From Lonicera japonica (Eukaryota; Streptophyta; Magnoliopsida; Dipsacales; Caprifoliaceae), in assembly GCA_021464415.1 (NCBI GenBank), contig CM038469.1:27955736-28019735 (forward strand): a DNA stretch of 64,000 nt, given 5' to 3'. Positions within the stretch are counted from its first letter, which is position 1. The number at the start of each line of letters is the position of its first letter. Positions 21,888-34,686 of the stretch are shown here, piece by piece. The notes below the pieces were generated by a model. The model did not search any database, was not told the origin of the DNA, and saw only the letters and a program-made list of their open reading frames with translations. A program made the position numbers and the translations under genes.

Positions 21888-21895
21888 TATTTATA
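21888..21895 (-). promoter_or_regulatory. TATA box of UGT unit 1
   Basis: The minus strand reads CTATAAATAAC, 91 bases upstream of the ATG. The same box is seen in the pseudogene unit at 33090-33097. In unit 3 it is cut by a MITE. Confidence 0.75.
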
Positions 21896-21899
21896 GAAG

Positions 21900-22560
21900 A
21901 CAAGGATCTATTTTACGTGTGATGCTTAATTTTGGGCGGTGTTATTCAACACTAGTATTTGTCATAAATATATTTTTATTATAGACACTTTTTTAATAGG
22001 AGGTGAATGTAATAATGTATGTTCGGTTCACATAAGAAAAAATTGTTGATAAGAACTCATTTAATATTTAAAGTGTTTTTTAAATAAAACTCATTTAATA
22101 AGAGGTAAATGTACTCAGATAAACTTGATTCAAATGAAAAATGTATATTATTAAGTACTCGTCCAGTATTAAATAAAAGTAGAATAATTGTGATAAATAA
22201 ATTAAAATATTAAAATATATTTTTAGTTTAATTTTAAAAAAAAATCATGATACATTTAGAAGTGCAAGTAACAAATTAAGCCTTTAATTTTTAATTATCG
22301 ATGTAGAATTTGAATTGAATACCTCCTTACGAGGACGTGACATTTGAATTTAATAGTTTTAAGAACTAAAAAGTCTTTAGATAGGACATGGCTAGCATCA
22401 CAATTAAATTTTGAAGATAACAATACCTCATATCTGACCAACCTTTGTAAATCGGTGGGCATCATGCACCATTCAACAACCCTTGGTGGGGATCTCTCAT
22501 TCTCTCCCCCAAAATTCGTCCAAGTAATATAATTTTATGCTGCTTGTTTTTATTTTATTT
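21900..22560. repeat. 5' flank of UGT unit 1
   Basis: Diverged but recognisable copy of 33100-33785 and 61284-61980. The clearest shared stretch begins at 22330 (ACATTTGAATTTAATAGTTT) and ends near 22485 with CATTCAACAACCCTTGG. Confidence 0.75.
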
Positions 22561-22735
22561 TATAGTGGAATTATGCCAAAACTCTTATCTAGTAGATATA
22601 TATGGCAGAGCTGCTGAGGTATTCAAAAAGAAAGAAGTGTACAAAACACTTTTATCCACCGGGAAGGGGTGAATGTGACTGTGCCGACAATACATGATGC
22701 TTGAATGTTATATATATATATATATATATATTTTA

Positions 22736-24790
22736 GGGTATAACTGTGCCATTCGACACGGTAAATTAAATAAAAATTGATAATAAGATAAGAAGGAGTA
22801 ACGTGTGATGAATCTAAATCGACAAACTTAGTTCAATATATCTTCATGCTAAAACAACTAAAAATAGACTAGATTGAATTGATTTGTTTTTTATTTTTAA
22901 AGAATCTTTTAATCATATTTTTTGATTTTATTTTGATCTGGCAAAATAAATTTTTAACAAAATAAATTCAAGGACGTATGTGAAAATAATTCAATCATGT
23001 CTATTGGTATGATTTGAAAATAGTTCAAAAATTTGACTGATATATTGTGAACACTCCTAAAAATGACATACTGAGATGACTAATAATGTACGAACATATA
23101 AAGTATGTCCTTAAATGATCCTCAATAATTTTTATTTTTTTTACATAATTCTATTGTCATGATGGATCTCATAAATTTTAATTTTTAATTTTTAAATATT
23201 AAATTTTGATTTTTTTTTAAGTTTTGACATTTTTAATGTAGAAAAAACAATTGGTGTGTGAGAGTGTATTGTGTGTATATTATTAGTGTTAAACATTACT
23301 CAATAATTTTTCTTGTTTTTTTTACGTAATTCTATATTCATGACTAGGGTATACCCATGCCATTCAATACAGTAAATTAAATAATAATTGATAATAAGAT
23401 AAAAAGGAGTAACGTGTGATGAATCTAAATCGACAAACTTAGGTTCAATATATTTTCATGCTAAAACAACTAAAAGTAGACTGGATTGGACTGATTTGTT
23501 TTTAATTTTTAAAGAATCTTTTAATCATATTTGTTGTCCTTATTTTGATATCGGCAAAATAAATTTTTAACTAATTAAACTTAAGGCCATATGTGAAAAT
23601 AATTCAATCATGTCTGTTGGTATGATTTGAAAATAGTAGAAAAATTTGACTGATATATATTGTGAATACTCCTAAAAACGACATACTGAGATGACTAATA
23701 ATGTACAAACACATAAAGTATGTCATTAAATGTTACTTAATAATTTTTATTATATTTTTTACATAATTCTATAGTCATGATAGATCTCATTTAATTGATC
23801 TTGGTTAGTAAATTTTAAATTTTAAATATTAAATTTTGAATTTTTTTTAAGTTATGACATTTTTAATGTAGAAAAAATGATTGGTGTGTGACAATTTATT
23901 GTGTGTATATTATTGGTGTTAAATGTTACTTAATAATTTTTCTTATTTTTTTACATAATTCTAGATTCATGATGAATCTTGTTTAATTAATCTTGATTAG
24001 TAAATTTAAATATTAAATTCATAATTTTGTAGTCATGATGGATCTTGTTTAATTGATCTTAATCAGTAAATTTAAATATTATTTTTTTATGAAATTTCTT
24101 GATTAGTATATTTTAAATATTAAATATTAAATTTTTTATTTTAAGATGAATCTTGTTTAATTGATCTTGATTATTAAATTTTTTTATTAGTAGAGTTTAA
24201 ATATTAAATTTTGAATTTTGAATTTTAAGTTGTGCCATTTTTAATGTAAAAATATTTATTGGTGTGTGAGAGTTTACTTTGTGTATATTATTGGTGTTAA
24301 ATGTTACTTAATAATTTTTATTTTCTTTACATAATTCTATAGTCATGATGAATCTTGTTTAATTGATCTTGATTAATATATTTTAAATATTAACTTTTGA
24401 ATTTTTTATTTTAAGTTATGGCATTTTTAATATAGAAAAAATGATTGGTGTGTGAGAATTTATTGTGTGTATATTATTGATGTAAGTGTTTTAAATTTGA
24501 TGTAACATCTTAATGTGTGTATTGCTGTGTGAGAGTTTACTTTGTGTCTATTATTGGTGTTAAATGTTACTTAATATTTTTTATTTTTTTTTACATAAAT
24601 TATAGTTATGATAGATCTTGTTTAATTGGTCTTGATTACTATATTTTAAATTTTAATTTTTTATTAAAAATTAATTTTTTATTTTAATTTATGAAATTTT
24701 TAATATAGAAAAAATTATTGGTCTGTGAGAATTTATTGTGTGTATATTATTGGGGTAAGTGTTTTAACTTTGATGTGACATCTTAATGTG
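22736..24790. repeat. AT-rich nested/tandem repeat array
   Basis: A unit of about 610 bases at 22736 is repeated at 23346. Both begin AGGGTATA and contain AAGGAGTAACGTGTGATGAA. Shorter derivatives of the second half (wording like TTGTTTAATTGATCTTGATTAG and GGTGTGTGAGAATTTATTGT) repeat four or five more times to 24790. The core also occurs, inverted, inside the MITE at 60747-61280, so the array was built from that MITE family. Confidence 0.8.
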
Positions 24791-25139
24791 TGTATAAAAT
24801 TCATCCAAGAGTGTTGAGGTAATGCACAACATAACACGTATATTTTTAACCATTCGATTCTTATATTTTTTGAAAATAAATTTGGTCAAACTTGATATCT
24901 TATAATATAGATATATATTTGTACACTTGTATGCAACTTTTTACTTTTATAAAAAAATATATACAAATTTTAGTGAACATCTTTATCATTTTTTTAACTC
25001 AACAATTATTTATAATTTATTATATAATAATAAAATAGAGGAAGTTTCTCCGTAATTACTATATTAATTATGCAATTAATTATTATAAATTTATTTTCCT
25101 CCTTTAATTAATTAATTGTTAGTTGAGAAGTATAAAATT

Positions 25140-25760
25140 TGGTTAAAGCAAGCTGGGCCAGTCCAATCTATTCAGGAGTCCATGTGGCGAATTAGGCCAA
25201 CAAGCCTAGTATGAGTAAAGGGAGCGAGCAGAGTGGTACGAGTCGCTGATACGCGAAGTTGCTAAGACAGCCAAGCGGAGGCTGACTTTAACATGTAATG
25301 GCACAGGTGGCTCCACACGTGGAAAGTATGTGAGGAAAATCATACCAAATCGCACGAATATATATATAATCATACTGACCTCCACTATACCACTACAAAT
25401 GTACGGTTTCAGAAGTTGTTTACTGTGGATAAGAGAGAGAAGGCTGGAGTGTTATCAAACTTTTACCCTCTTTGGTCATTTTACTGTTAACCATAATGAG
25501 TAAATGTAACCCTAATTCTATACGTATAAATAGAAGATGGAAGACTCATAATAAGGGTTATTTGTTGGTTTCGAATACTTTGGTTGGTTTGTCTTTTTTG
25601 TTTGAGAGAGAGAGAGCTTGTAATTCTTATCTTTCATTGATTGACAGCCTTAAGAGCTCAATAAAACAATCACACACACAAACAAAGTTCAAAAAATATA
25701 CATAATATTAATGAGACCCATCAAACAAATTGGACAAGAAACTATCCTAAATTTTTAACA
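25140..25760 (+). repeat. LTR-like sequence
   Basis: A GC-richer stretch is followed by a TATA-like ACGTATAAATAGAAG (25520) and a polyadenylation-type CTCAATAAAACA (25658), the order of an LTR promoter and R region. Just after it, ACATCGCCACAGAGAATTGATCCCG resembles the segment following the LTR in some Ty3 elements. Ends and target duplication were not found. The + open frame over it is not a gene. Confidence 0.4.
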
Positions 25761-27406
25761 TCGCCACAGAGAATTGATCCCGAAAAAATGTTTGATATCA
25801 CTGAATTAGTCAATATATAATAAGAGTGAAGGATTTACACAATTAATTAATGAGGTCTAATTTAAATATTGTCATTGTCCACTATTCACTATTTCGATTT
25901 TTTTAAAAAATTATAATAAAAGAATCAATATATAAAATACTTAAACCATTTTTTTTTCATTTGAGTTTTGATATTACATATTAGTGTATTAGGAATTCGA
26001 AATACCAACCCTAATTTATTGAATTATTTGAGTTTGCTTGGTTTTAGCACTTCAAAACTCGATGTAAAAACATACTAAAACTTGAATACAGAAAATACAA
26101 ACCATAAATTATGTGAGTATCAATAGGGATAAAAACAAGTTGGGATTGGGGTGGGTTTGGATAAATCCGAAACCAACCCTCCTAAAAATATACTCAACTT
26201 GATCTTGACTCGATCTATGGGATTTGGGTTTATTATATTTTATGTCTTTTTTTGTGCTACATTTTTATAATTTAAAAAAAGTGATATAAGTTTTTTTGAT
26301 ATAATTATTTACATGATTAAATAAAAAGGGGCATCATTTTAAATTTTTACACACGACCCTCCAAACCATAAGATTAGCATTGTGTTCGATTAAAAATGTC
26401 GGTAAGTTTCATGTAAACTTATGATCTGTGCATTTTCCTTTTAAATATTGTTAACACTACTTTCAACTTAAACTACCTAAAACATTCAAAAAAACTAATT
26501 ACTTAAAATTCTAAAAATGACTTCAGGAAAAATAACAAAACAACATGTAAAAAATGATACAAAAACTGCCCCACTACTTCAACAAAATCCTTAAAAATAA
26601 CAACAAAATAAAAAAAACACACAAAAACTTCTAAAACAACAAGATTTAAACACACCACATGTCCACACCAGATGTTTTAAAAAAAAGCCCACACCGCACC
26701 AACAATATAAAATAACAACACAAGAAATGAACTTCTTATGAACAAATTAACATTACTCGTACAACAAATCAAAAAGACACATCAAAAACACACAACAAAA
26801 TAAATTAGCATTCATTTGCAAATAAAAAAAACCATCAACATAAAGCTATAATGAAAAAAAAAGTAAGTAGATTTTTTAAATAAATTATGCATAACAAAAG
26901 GACCTAAGTTAAAGGCAAAAAACGTGGCCAAGATTCATTTACTAAACATTAAATGGTCAACTCCCAATGCCAAGATTCATTTATATTTAGATTTGAATAA
27001 CAAAAACATATTCACATAGATAATTAATACCTTAATACAAAAATTAAAAGAAGGCAGCAACAAAATGGCGAAAAGTACATGCATGCTTGCATTAATAGTT
27101 TTCACTCAATTTTGTTTTCTGGATTTCTTGAATTAAGAATTTTATATATTTTTAGGACTTAATTTAATATATCAAATTTCACAATCAAAAAATACATTGT
27201 TATTTTTAACTATTGATTATTCTAAAATTTATGTTTTCTCAAAAAATATCTAAATCGTGGTGAAACTATTAATTTAAAACAAATATATTACATAACTTTA
27301 TATTCTAATATCAGTATGATCTATAATTAAAAAACATCACCAATAATTTATCTCTGCATTGCCTTTTTGTGTCAAGGCATTTTAAGTAATGTACTTGTAT
27401 AGTTGA
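25761..27406. other. AT-rich noncoding DNA
   Basis: Nothing with a clear identity. The stretch 26220-26320 is also found near 57355-57430, so it is a dispersed repeat. TAGGGATAAAAACAAG at 26127 resembles a hAT end but has no partner. Confidence 0.45.
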
Positions 27407-28395
27407 TGTTAGAAATAATCACTTAAATCAACATGTCAAATTATCAAGATTTTAATTAAAATACTTAAACTGTGTACCTAAATCCATAATAAAATAAGTG
27501 CAGAACTATGAGAATCAATTACAATAGGAGTGCGGATCAAGCGGGTATGTGGTCTTCCTCAACTAAATCGCCTTAATTTCTTGATGAAAATTTTGGTTAC
27601 TCTTTTAGACGGGGAAAAGGGAGCCGTATTTTTATTTTGGTATTTTGGAGACCATAACCTTAATATGTTCTTTATATACAATCTAATTACGATTCATATA
27701 AAACCCTAATAAGCTCATACAAGGTATCTACACATTTGGTCTACATTTATTTGAGTAGTCCATAAGCTTAACAAAAATTAATTATATCACTAAATATTAG
27801 CCCATTAATTTAAATAGCACATATAATTAAAAGATTATAATATGTTGCCTAATATAAATTAAAAAAATACAAATTTCCTAACAATCTCATACTTGGGCTA
27901 CATATTACTCCTCAAATAATTATATCACAAAATTCTTTAGACATGTATCCTTATGCTATTTATTCTTAAACTTCTCCTTTAAACATTCTAGTATATCTTA
28001 TGTACCAGCAATGGAATTGTTGCAACTTTTATTACACTAAGGTTGTGACTAAACCACAATTATTACTATACTAATATACTTAATAACAGAGATGTGTGGA
28101 TGAGTAGCATAGAAATTACATATAATGTGATCTTAGACGTGCCTATTTTTAATTGACCTAACTTTAGTCGATCTTTAATGAGATCAATTTTAACCCTTTC
28201 AAACTTTATGTTAAACCACAATGGAAGATAAAATATTTAAAGTCAAAACAATACAAACCATCTTCTTTATTCTGCAAAAAATATGTGTTTAAATAAAAGA
28301 ACATTCATGATACAAACTCCCACTAAGCCATCACATTATCAGATAACACCAAACCCATATGAACAATGTGCTCATGAAATACCTTATGTGTTAAG
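27407..28395 (+). repeat. Copia-type LTR relic
   Basis: It begins TGTTAGAAATAATC, with matching CCTAACA at 27877-27883. It continues with AATCTCATACTTGGGC and ACAAACTCCCACTAAGCC, wording common to a group of plant copia LTRs. No target duplication was found. Confidence 0.4.
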
Positions 28396-28534
28396 CCTTT
28401 CTTTATTGATTGCTTACTTTATTTGTATTATGGATTCTTTCACAATTGATTTATATATTTATTGGTCTATTTCTTTTATTGTTATATTTGTTTATTATTT
28501 TCTTTGTTTATTTTTTCTTCGCACTAGGTATAAC

Positions 28535-29240
28535 ATGGTTGAACATCTTGTTATTGAGTTACATCATGGGGGGATTTTTTTTAGTTAAACCATTATGTAT
28601 TATTCTGTGGGTAAAGTAATACTATGATGTGGATAAAGATTTGGTATTATATTTTGAGTTAAAGGGGATGGTGACGAAGTTAGGGTATAAAAATATGAGT
28701 AAAATTTACTATAGGTCTCCTTGTAAGTCTTTTGAGAGTGGGCTTAGGTTGATTATATTAGACAAAGGAATTCCTATGATGCTAGAAGTTAGTAAGTTAA
28801 TTGGTAGCATAGAGGTGTATGTGGATCATTAATTTAGAGGATAATCAATTGGAAAATATGGGTGAAGACTTTGTTGGTGGTGAGGATACTGAAAGTGGTG
28901 ATGGCAGTTTGGGTGGTGAGGAAACTGTGAGTGGTAAAAAAAATATAAGTGGTGATGAAGAGAATGATGAAGATAGTGTTGGTGGGGGTTATGAAGAAGA
29001 GAGTGATGTGAATAGCATGGATTATATTAATGAGGATAATGACGGACTAATTAAAGTTAGGTAGAAATTGCAAAGGCTTAGGGCTGGAAAGGGAAAATAA
29101 AATGAAGTGAGTGAAGCAAATGAACCAACTGAACTCACAATGGCAACAGGAACTTTAGAAATGAAGTGAGTGAAGCAAATGAACCAACTAAACACACATT
29201 GACAACAAGAACTTTAGAACCCAACCCTAATGAACATACT
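28535..29240 (+). pseudogene. MULE-type protein N-terminus (PB1-like), decayed
   Basis: The reading starts MVEHLVIELHHGG. After one stop and one frameshift it resumes as DKDLVLYFELKGMVTKLGYKN, then KIYYRSPCKSFESGLRLI and IEVYVDH. This order matches the PB1-like N-terminal domain found in many MULE-derived plant proteins. After it comes an acidic, Gly/Glu-rich linker (28860-29060). A 60-bp segment is duplicated in tandem at 29101-29220. The transposase core that should follow is absent. It is a relic unrelated in position to the MULE at 33979. Confidence 0.65.
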
Positions 29241-29261
29241 GAGCCGAATAATGAAGATAAT

Positions 29262-29729
29262 GGTCGGTTCTTCAAAATTTGCTAATTTTTTTAACGGTTC
29301 GATTTTCGTCATTTGTTAACGGTCCGGTTAACAGTTCTTAATATAATTTCTTTCCAATAACCGTTAAGGAACCGTTATTGAACTTTTCCTTTTAAGCTCT
29401 ATTCCAATGCTTAAGAACTGAACCGTTAGAACCATTAGAACCGTTATTTCTTTACAATAACCATTATTTATTTCCAATAATCGTTAATATTTTGGTTTTT
29501 TTCTTGTTAATGGTTAACCAATAAACCGGAAAAACAGAATAATCGTTAGTATTTTGGTTTTTCTTTTGTTAACGGTTAACCGATAAATCGAAGGAACCGA
29601 ACCGTTAGAACCGGTTCGGTTCTTAAACAGTTCTTCACTTTTTTATACTTAAAACCAAACCATTATAATTTAATGGTTCGGTTAACGGTTCTTCAAAAAT
29701 TAGCTAGGAACCAAACCGGTCCCAGCCCT
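29262..29729. repeat. AACCGTTAACGGTT-rich hAT-like relic
   Basis: The stretch is packed with GAACCGTTA and GGTTAACGGTT motifs in both directions. It ends GGTCCCAGCCCTA, a usual hAT-MITE end. The left end has only part of the complementary end, and no target duplication was found. Confidence 0.5.
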
Positions 29730-29845
29730 ACTTATATGTTAAGTGAGAGAATCTTCCAAATTAAGTCTTATTTGAATGAACACAAATGTGTGAGAAGTTT
29801 TAGACTTTAAATAGTAACTTCCAAATAGTTGGCCAAGGAGTTTTA

Positions 29846-32800
29846 GACTCAATCTTGTCACTTTTAGAAGAACCAACTGGCTTTCTAAAAGCCCAGAAGA
29901 AGGGCAAACCCGGAGAGTTCCAGTCCGAGTGCTAACTCAGTGAGTTCCTGTTGACTCATCATCACCTCACTCCCCAATGCTATATACACCACCGATTGCT
30001 TATTTTGGCTACTAAGCCACTCACTTATAACATGTTTATTGTAATACCCCGTACTTTAATTTGTTTTAAATTGATGTATATTAGCTTATTTAAACTTATA
30101 TGAGTGATCGTTTGGTGATTCGGGTGGTTCGAATCGATTTCGGTTGGTAAATAGGAAATTTTGGTTCTTTGCGAATTCGTTAATTCGAGCTAATTTTGGG
30201 CTATCGTAATTCCTCCGTTATTTATCTGATTAAAGTTTTGCTCGCAATGTGTCTAGTATTTGTAACATTCTACAACTTTCATGTTTTGACCGAAATCTAA
30301 TTCGCACTCCTCGTGGGTCAAAACAGGGCACAAAGTAGGCCCATCGCTAAATTCTGGTGGTTTGATAGCGTTTCGGTAGAGCACTGCCTTCGGTGAATTT
30401 CTGGAAAAATTGCGTCCATAATTTGGGAAAACTTCCTCTTAGGAAGTTGTAGATCTTTGAATTACCTTTCCGTGCATATAAAGATCACCTCAATCAGAGT
30501 TTCAAGCGAAAAGTGATGGCCAAAACACGAACAGTGCTCCAGATCCAAAAGGCATGTGTCGACAGTGGACTCCATGATCGATCATGGGGGTAACCATGAT
30601 CGATCATGGTCCAACAGTAAGTCGGTTTTCACCACTTTTACGCCATTTTAAGCCTCCTTCTCCCCCATTTTTGAGACACAACCTCAGAGGGAGTTAGAAA
30701 GAAGTGAGAGCTCGTTTTTAAGGGTTATTTGAGAGCTTTTTACACATCTTTCATCCTCAATCCAAGATTAAAGCCTCAAATCTTTCAAACCCTCATCCCA
30801 TCCACTTATTCACTATTCATCATCATCTTCGTTGGGATTTCGTCGGAGAGGGCCGGAGTCTTCATCTTTTCTTATTCTCTATCTCTAATAACTCAAGGTA
30901 GGGGTTTATATGTTTACAAAATTTAATTAAACGGTTTTATTACTCGATAATCTTGTGTTATATTTATGGTTAATTGAGAACTTGAACGCAAGAAAGTTTC
31001 ATGTTGTTTTATGATTTATAAAGCTATGAATGCTTGATACGAGGCGATATATGCCATACATACTCGGTATGAAGAGTTAATTGAACCAAATAAGATGTCT
31101 CTTGATTTGTAGTTATGCTATTGATTATGAAAGTGGTTTATTGATAAATTCTCCATGCTAAGGGATATGTGGTTGAATTGGTTAGAGTATATAGCTTCAT
31201 ATCCACTACTATCATGTTATGCACAATATATATATACATGTCATCATTGTGTCAACCAAAGGCCCAAAAACTCTTATGGCAAGTTCTTGGATGGACTCGT
31301 GATTTCTGACTTGACAAATTATCTCATTAAAGGCCTATATTATATTATATTGATTGGGAGAGCTTGTGTCTCTCGGGGAATGATCTTGGTATGAATATAT
31401 AGTGCTTGCCGGGATGAGAAAATAAGTAGGGCCCGGTGCCTTTGGGTTGAAAATCCCTAAACCCCTGGGGGAAGCAACGTTTGGCCGCCTATAAGCCACC
31501 GGTGAGGAGCCCAGGAACCTAGGCAATTGGCAAGGTACTATGATCTCTGTTTATTTATGTGTTCTTATAAACTTGGGATGGTTGATCCCATGGTTCTCAT
31601 ATGGTGATGGCCTTATAATTCTGGCGATTATGGATCATCTCTATAGTTCATGCTCTATTATACGATAAACGGTTGACACGGGAGGTAACCTGTATTGCAT
31701 AAGCATGCATCTTTGAATTGTTGGATATGATTCTTATTTGCATTACTTAAATAATATGTTTTAAAAATGAAATGACAAACTTGTTTTTGAAACACTATGC
31801 CCTATACTTCCTCCCCTACTGAGCAAATGGCTCACCTCGGTATTCTTTAAAATGTTTCAGGTACTCACGAGTCCCACGAGGACAAGGATACGACAGGGTC
31901 AGGAACGATGTAGAGGCTCTGATACTACAAGTATTTTTGGTTATTTTTGTAACATATATATTTTTCGGGAAGCCACGGCTAGCCCGAGGAGTTTATACAC
32001 TTTGGTTATTCATATGGCTTAGATTATATGTATGTGATACATGCTAGAATGTATAATATGTTTGGTACCCTATGCATAATGAAACGTGTTGTATTTGTTG
32101 TTGTTGACTTATTTTCTTCTACATACCTATCTTATTCCTACTAAGATAGGTTAGTAACGCTCCATGTCTTAATTCCGGGTGGTAACCTGTACATTAAGGC
32201 GGGGGTGTTGCAGTTATCATCTATGTTATTGTGCGTCGTGGGAGGCATTAACCCAACTGAAATCACAGGCTTATGGTGAAGCTCTTCTAGAAGCTTCAAC
32301 CATTCGGGTTCAAATTCAACACACTGACGCACAAAAATGACGTCGGATCCGGATATAACCAACCCAGCACGTTTAACATCCGACAAGCCCGAATCATTCT
32401 CCTTACCCGCCCTGATAATCCAATTAACTTCATAACTCCGGAACGCTACCCTCGTCATAAACTTAACCCACTCTGGCGGGACAGTGTAGTCCTCCAGCTC
32501 CTTCCGAGGATAGGATCTGAACCGTCGATCATCGCCTCTGACGACAAACCCCCAAATGCAATAAACCACGAGGTAATAACTGAGAAATAAGCATGGGAAA
32601 TGCCCAATTTTCCGACGAACGGCAGTAGCCAGTGAGGGAAAAGGTCATAAATAATCCAATTCGGAGAGGAATTTTTGAGGAATTGAGTAAGTTGGGGTTA
32701 AAGCCAATCAATGGCTTTTTTTAGGTACTGGATGTTGGCGGTTTTGACGTCCATGGTGGCCTCAGCGCCGGTGGGGATGTGGTCATCGACGGGGATAGTA

Positions 32801-32993
32801 AGTTTGACTAGAGTGATGAGAAAGGATAAATGTTGGGTATTTTAAGGAGGCGATCAATGTTTATAGTGGTTGATATGAAGGAGACTTTGTGACCCTTTTG
32901 GGCTATGAATTTTGAAAGTTCTTAAAAGGGAATTATGTGACCAAATGCTAGCCATGGGAACACTACAACGTGGAGCTTGCTGCCGCCGGCCAT
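29846..32993 (-). pseudogene. UGT91-like pseudogene split by a solo LTR
   Basis: The 5' part (32993 to 32218) and a 3' part (30039 to 29846) are both collinear with the intact UGT at 20388-21797, separated by a 2.17-kb LTR. The 3' part stops where the PSPG box should begin, so the sugar-donor site and about 155 residues are missing. Frameshifts near 32510 and 32845 and an in-frame stop near 32925 add further damage. The promoter with its TATA box is still present upstream (33090). It cannot make an active enzyme. Confidence 0.93.
30040..32212 (+). mobile_element. Solo LTR (Ty3 chromovirus-like) inside the UGT pseudogene
   Basis: It starts TGTAATACCCCGTAC and ends GGCGGGGGTGTTGCA, giving the inverted ends TGTAATACCCC/TGCAACACCCC. 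The flanks read TTTAT (30035-30039) and GTTAT (32213-32217), a 5-bp target duplication with one mismatch. There is no internal coding region, so it is a solo LTR left by recombination. The GTAATACCCC start and CCCCTACTGAGC stretch near 31815 are typical of Tekay/Del-type LTRs. The paralogous UGT sequence gives the empty site. Confidence 0.85.
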
Positions 32994-32999
32994 GGGTTA

Positions 33000-33969
33000 A
33001 TTTGTTCGGTCGGAGGAAGTCTGTTATTATAGAAAAGTGTGATGGAGTTAGTTCTTTTTATGTAATTTGGCCTAATCTTTTTTATTTATAGAAGATAAGT
33101 TATGTGTGGTCTTTAATTTTGGGGCGGTCTTATTTGTGCCTCAAATTTACCGCTTACATTTTTTTAAGACTCGCTTAATAAAAGTTGAGTATAATCACGT
33201 ACACTTCGATTTATATGGTGAGAATTTGTTAGTAAGAACTCGTTTAACATTATACACCAGAGTGTTTGAGTAATTTTTAAATAAAAAATTCAGCGCTCAC
33301 ATAAACTCAATTCAAATGAGAATAATGTGTTGTTAAATGTTTGCCTCACATTAGACAATCCTAATATTAGGCCATAGAAGAGGGTGTTGGTGATTAATGG
33401 TGTTGGTGATAATTAACGGAGTGTTAAAATGTATTTTTATTTAAATATTAAAAAGAATGTTTGTGACATATTTAAAGGTTGTAAATTACTGTTATTAATT
33501 TTTGGAGATTTTAGTTTTCTTATTTTTTATGTTTTTTTAATACATCAATACAAAGATTGGAATCTAAAACCTCTAATTCAGTGGGAAGTAAGTTCTGACC
33601 ACAAGTTACATTTGAATTTGATTTTTTTAAATAAAGTCACATTTAAATTTAATAGTTTTAGGAACCGAAAAGTCTTAGATAGGATAATGGGTAGCATCAC
33701 AATTAAATTTTCAAAATCACAGTACGTATGTGCTCATATCAGACCCACCTTTGTAAATGGGTGACCATTCAACAACCCTTGGTTTTCATAAAACCCTTAA
33801 TATATGTTAGTCAAAAAAGAAAGAAGTGTTCAAAACACTTGTTTCCCCTGGGAAGGGGTGAATGGATGAATGTTGGGCACGCATCGATGCATGGTTGAGT
33901 CAAATGGTAATGACGGTTGCACCCCACCCCACCCCACCCCACCCCACCCCACCCCACACCACATAATAT
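33000..33969. repeat. 5' flank of the UGT pseudogene unit
   Basis: It is closely similar to 60660-60746 plus 61281-62120, the only large difference being the MITE in unit 3. It includes an ACCCC pentanucleotide run (33919-33957) that is shorter in unit 3. Confidence 0.9.
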
Positions 33970-33978
33970 ATATATACA

Positions 33979-34120
33979 GAGTTTTTTTATGAATATGCTT
34001 CTTTTTCGACTTATTTAGACAAATAGGGGTGTTTTTATCTTATTTGTGAAAATGGGGTAGTTTAAAAACGCCACAAAGTGTGGCGATTTTACGCACAAAA
34101 ACGGCATCACATCCGACGTT
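33979..34120 (+). repeat. Left terminal inverted repeat of the MULE
   Basis: The first 70 bases (ending CTTATTTGTG) match the internal copy at 45820-45889 at about 90 percent and the right end at about 75 percent, by eye. Beyond 70 bases only the right end continues to match, through the GGCGATTTTACGCACAAAAACG stretch. Confidence 0.9.
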
Positions 34121-34310
34121 TTTAAGTTTTATGAAAAAAAAAACTAAAATCGTTGTTTATTATGGCGATATTACGCATAAAATCGCTACTCTAAACGGCG
34201 TTTTTAAGCCATCTATAAAAAAAATTAAAATAAATTAAAATAAATAAAATCGATTTTCATTGTAGCGATTTTATTCATAAAAACGCCACTCAAGGTGGCG
34301 ATTTTATGCT
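34062..34310. repeat. Left subterminal GGCGATTTT array
   Basis: About eight copies of GGCGATTTTA or its complement TAAAACGCC occur in both orientations, often as pairs forming imperfect palindromes. The same motif array is at 47830-48050 near the right end. Subterminal arrays of this sort are candidate transposase-binding sites. Confidence 0.75.
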
Positions 34311-34686
34311 AGATATTTTCCTCCAAAACCCTTCTTTCCTTCATTTCATTCATTCGTTTCAGTTTCATTCTCCTGCAAAATTTAAGCAGAGCGGCGCTGA
34401 GACGAAGAGTTATCTTTCATTCTTCTCTTGTTTAATTTCTTCAAAATCTTACAATTTTTTTTTAATCTTTCATTATCTCTTCAGCTCAAAAAGACTTCAG
34501 GTATGTATATTTGTGATTTAATCCTTCATTTTATAGTTGTATTTTAAATTTTTGCATATTATATATATGTGATTTTATGATATAAATGTGTATAATGTAT
34601 ATATTTGTGTTTCTTAGTATATAGATGTGTAGAATTTATTTGATTTAATCCTCTTTTTTATATAATTTATGTATGTGATTTTATGA

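Noticed and set aside
25472..25705. 77-residue open frame on the + strand
   Set aside because: It overlaps the promoter, R region and polyadenylation-like signal of an LTR-like sequence.
28410..28619. Multi-membrane small protein
   Set aside because: The hydrophobic text comes from T-rich LTR-like DNA leading into a MULE relic; the true frame there is the PB1-like one.
29079..29729. hAT element with ends TAGGGCTGG and CCAGCCCTA
   Set aside because: The left TAGGGCTGG is in the coding-like frame of the MULE relic and no 8-bp duplication flanks the pair; only the right end is kept as a relic.
33919..33957. Telomere-like CCCCA repeat
   Set aside because: The unit is ACCCC, not the plant telomere CCCTAAA; it is a short microsatellite also present in the paralogue.
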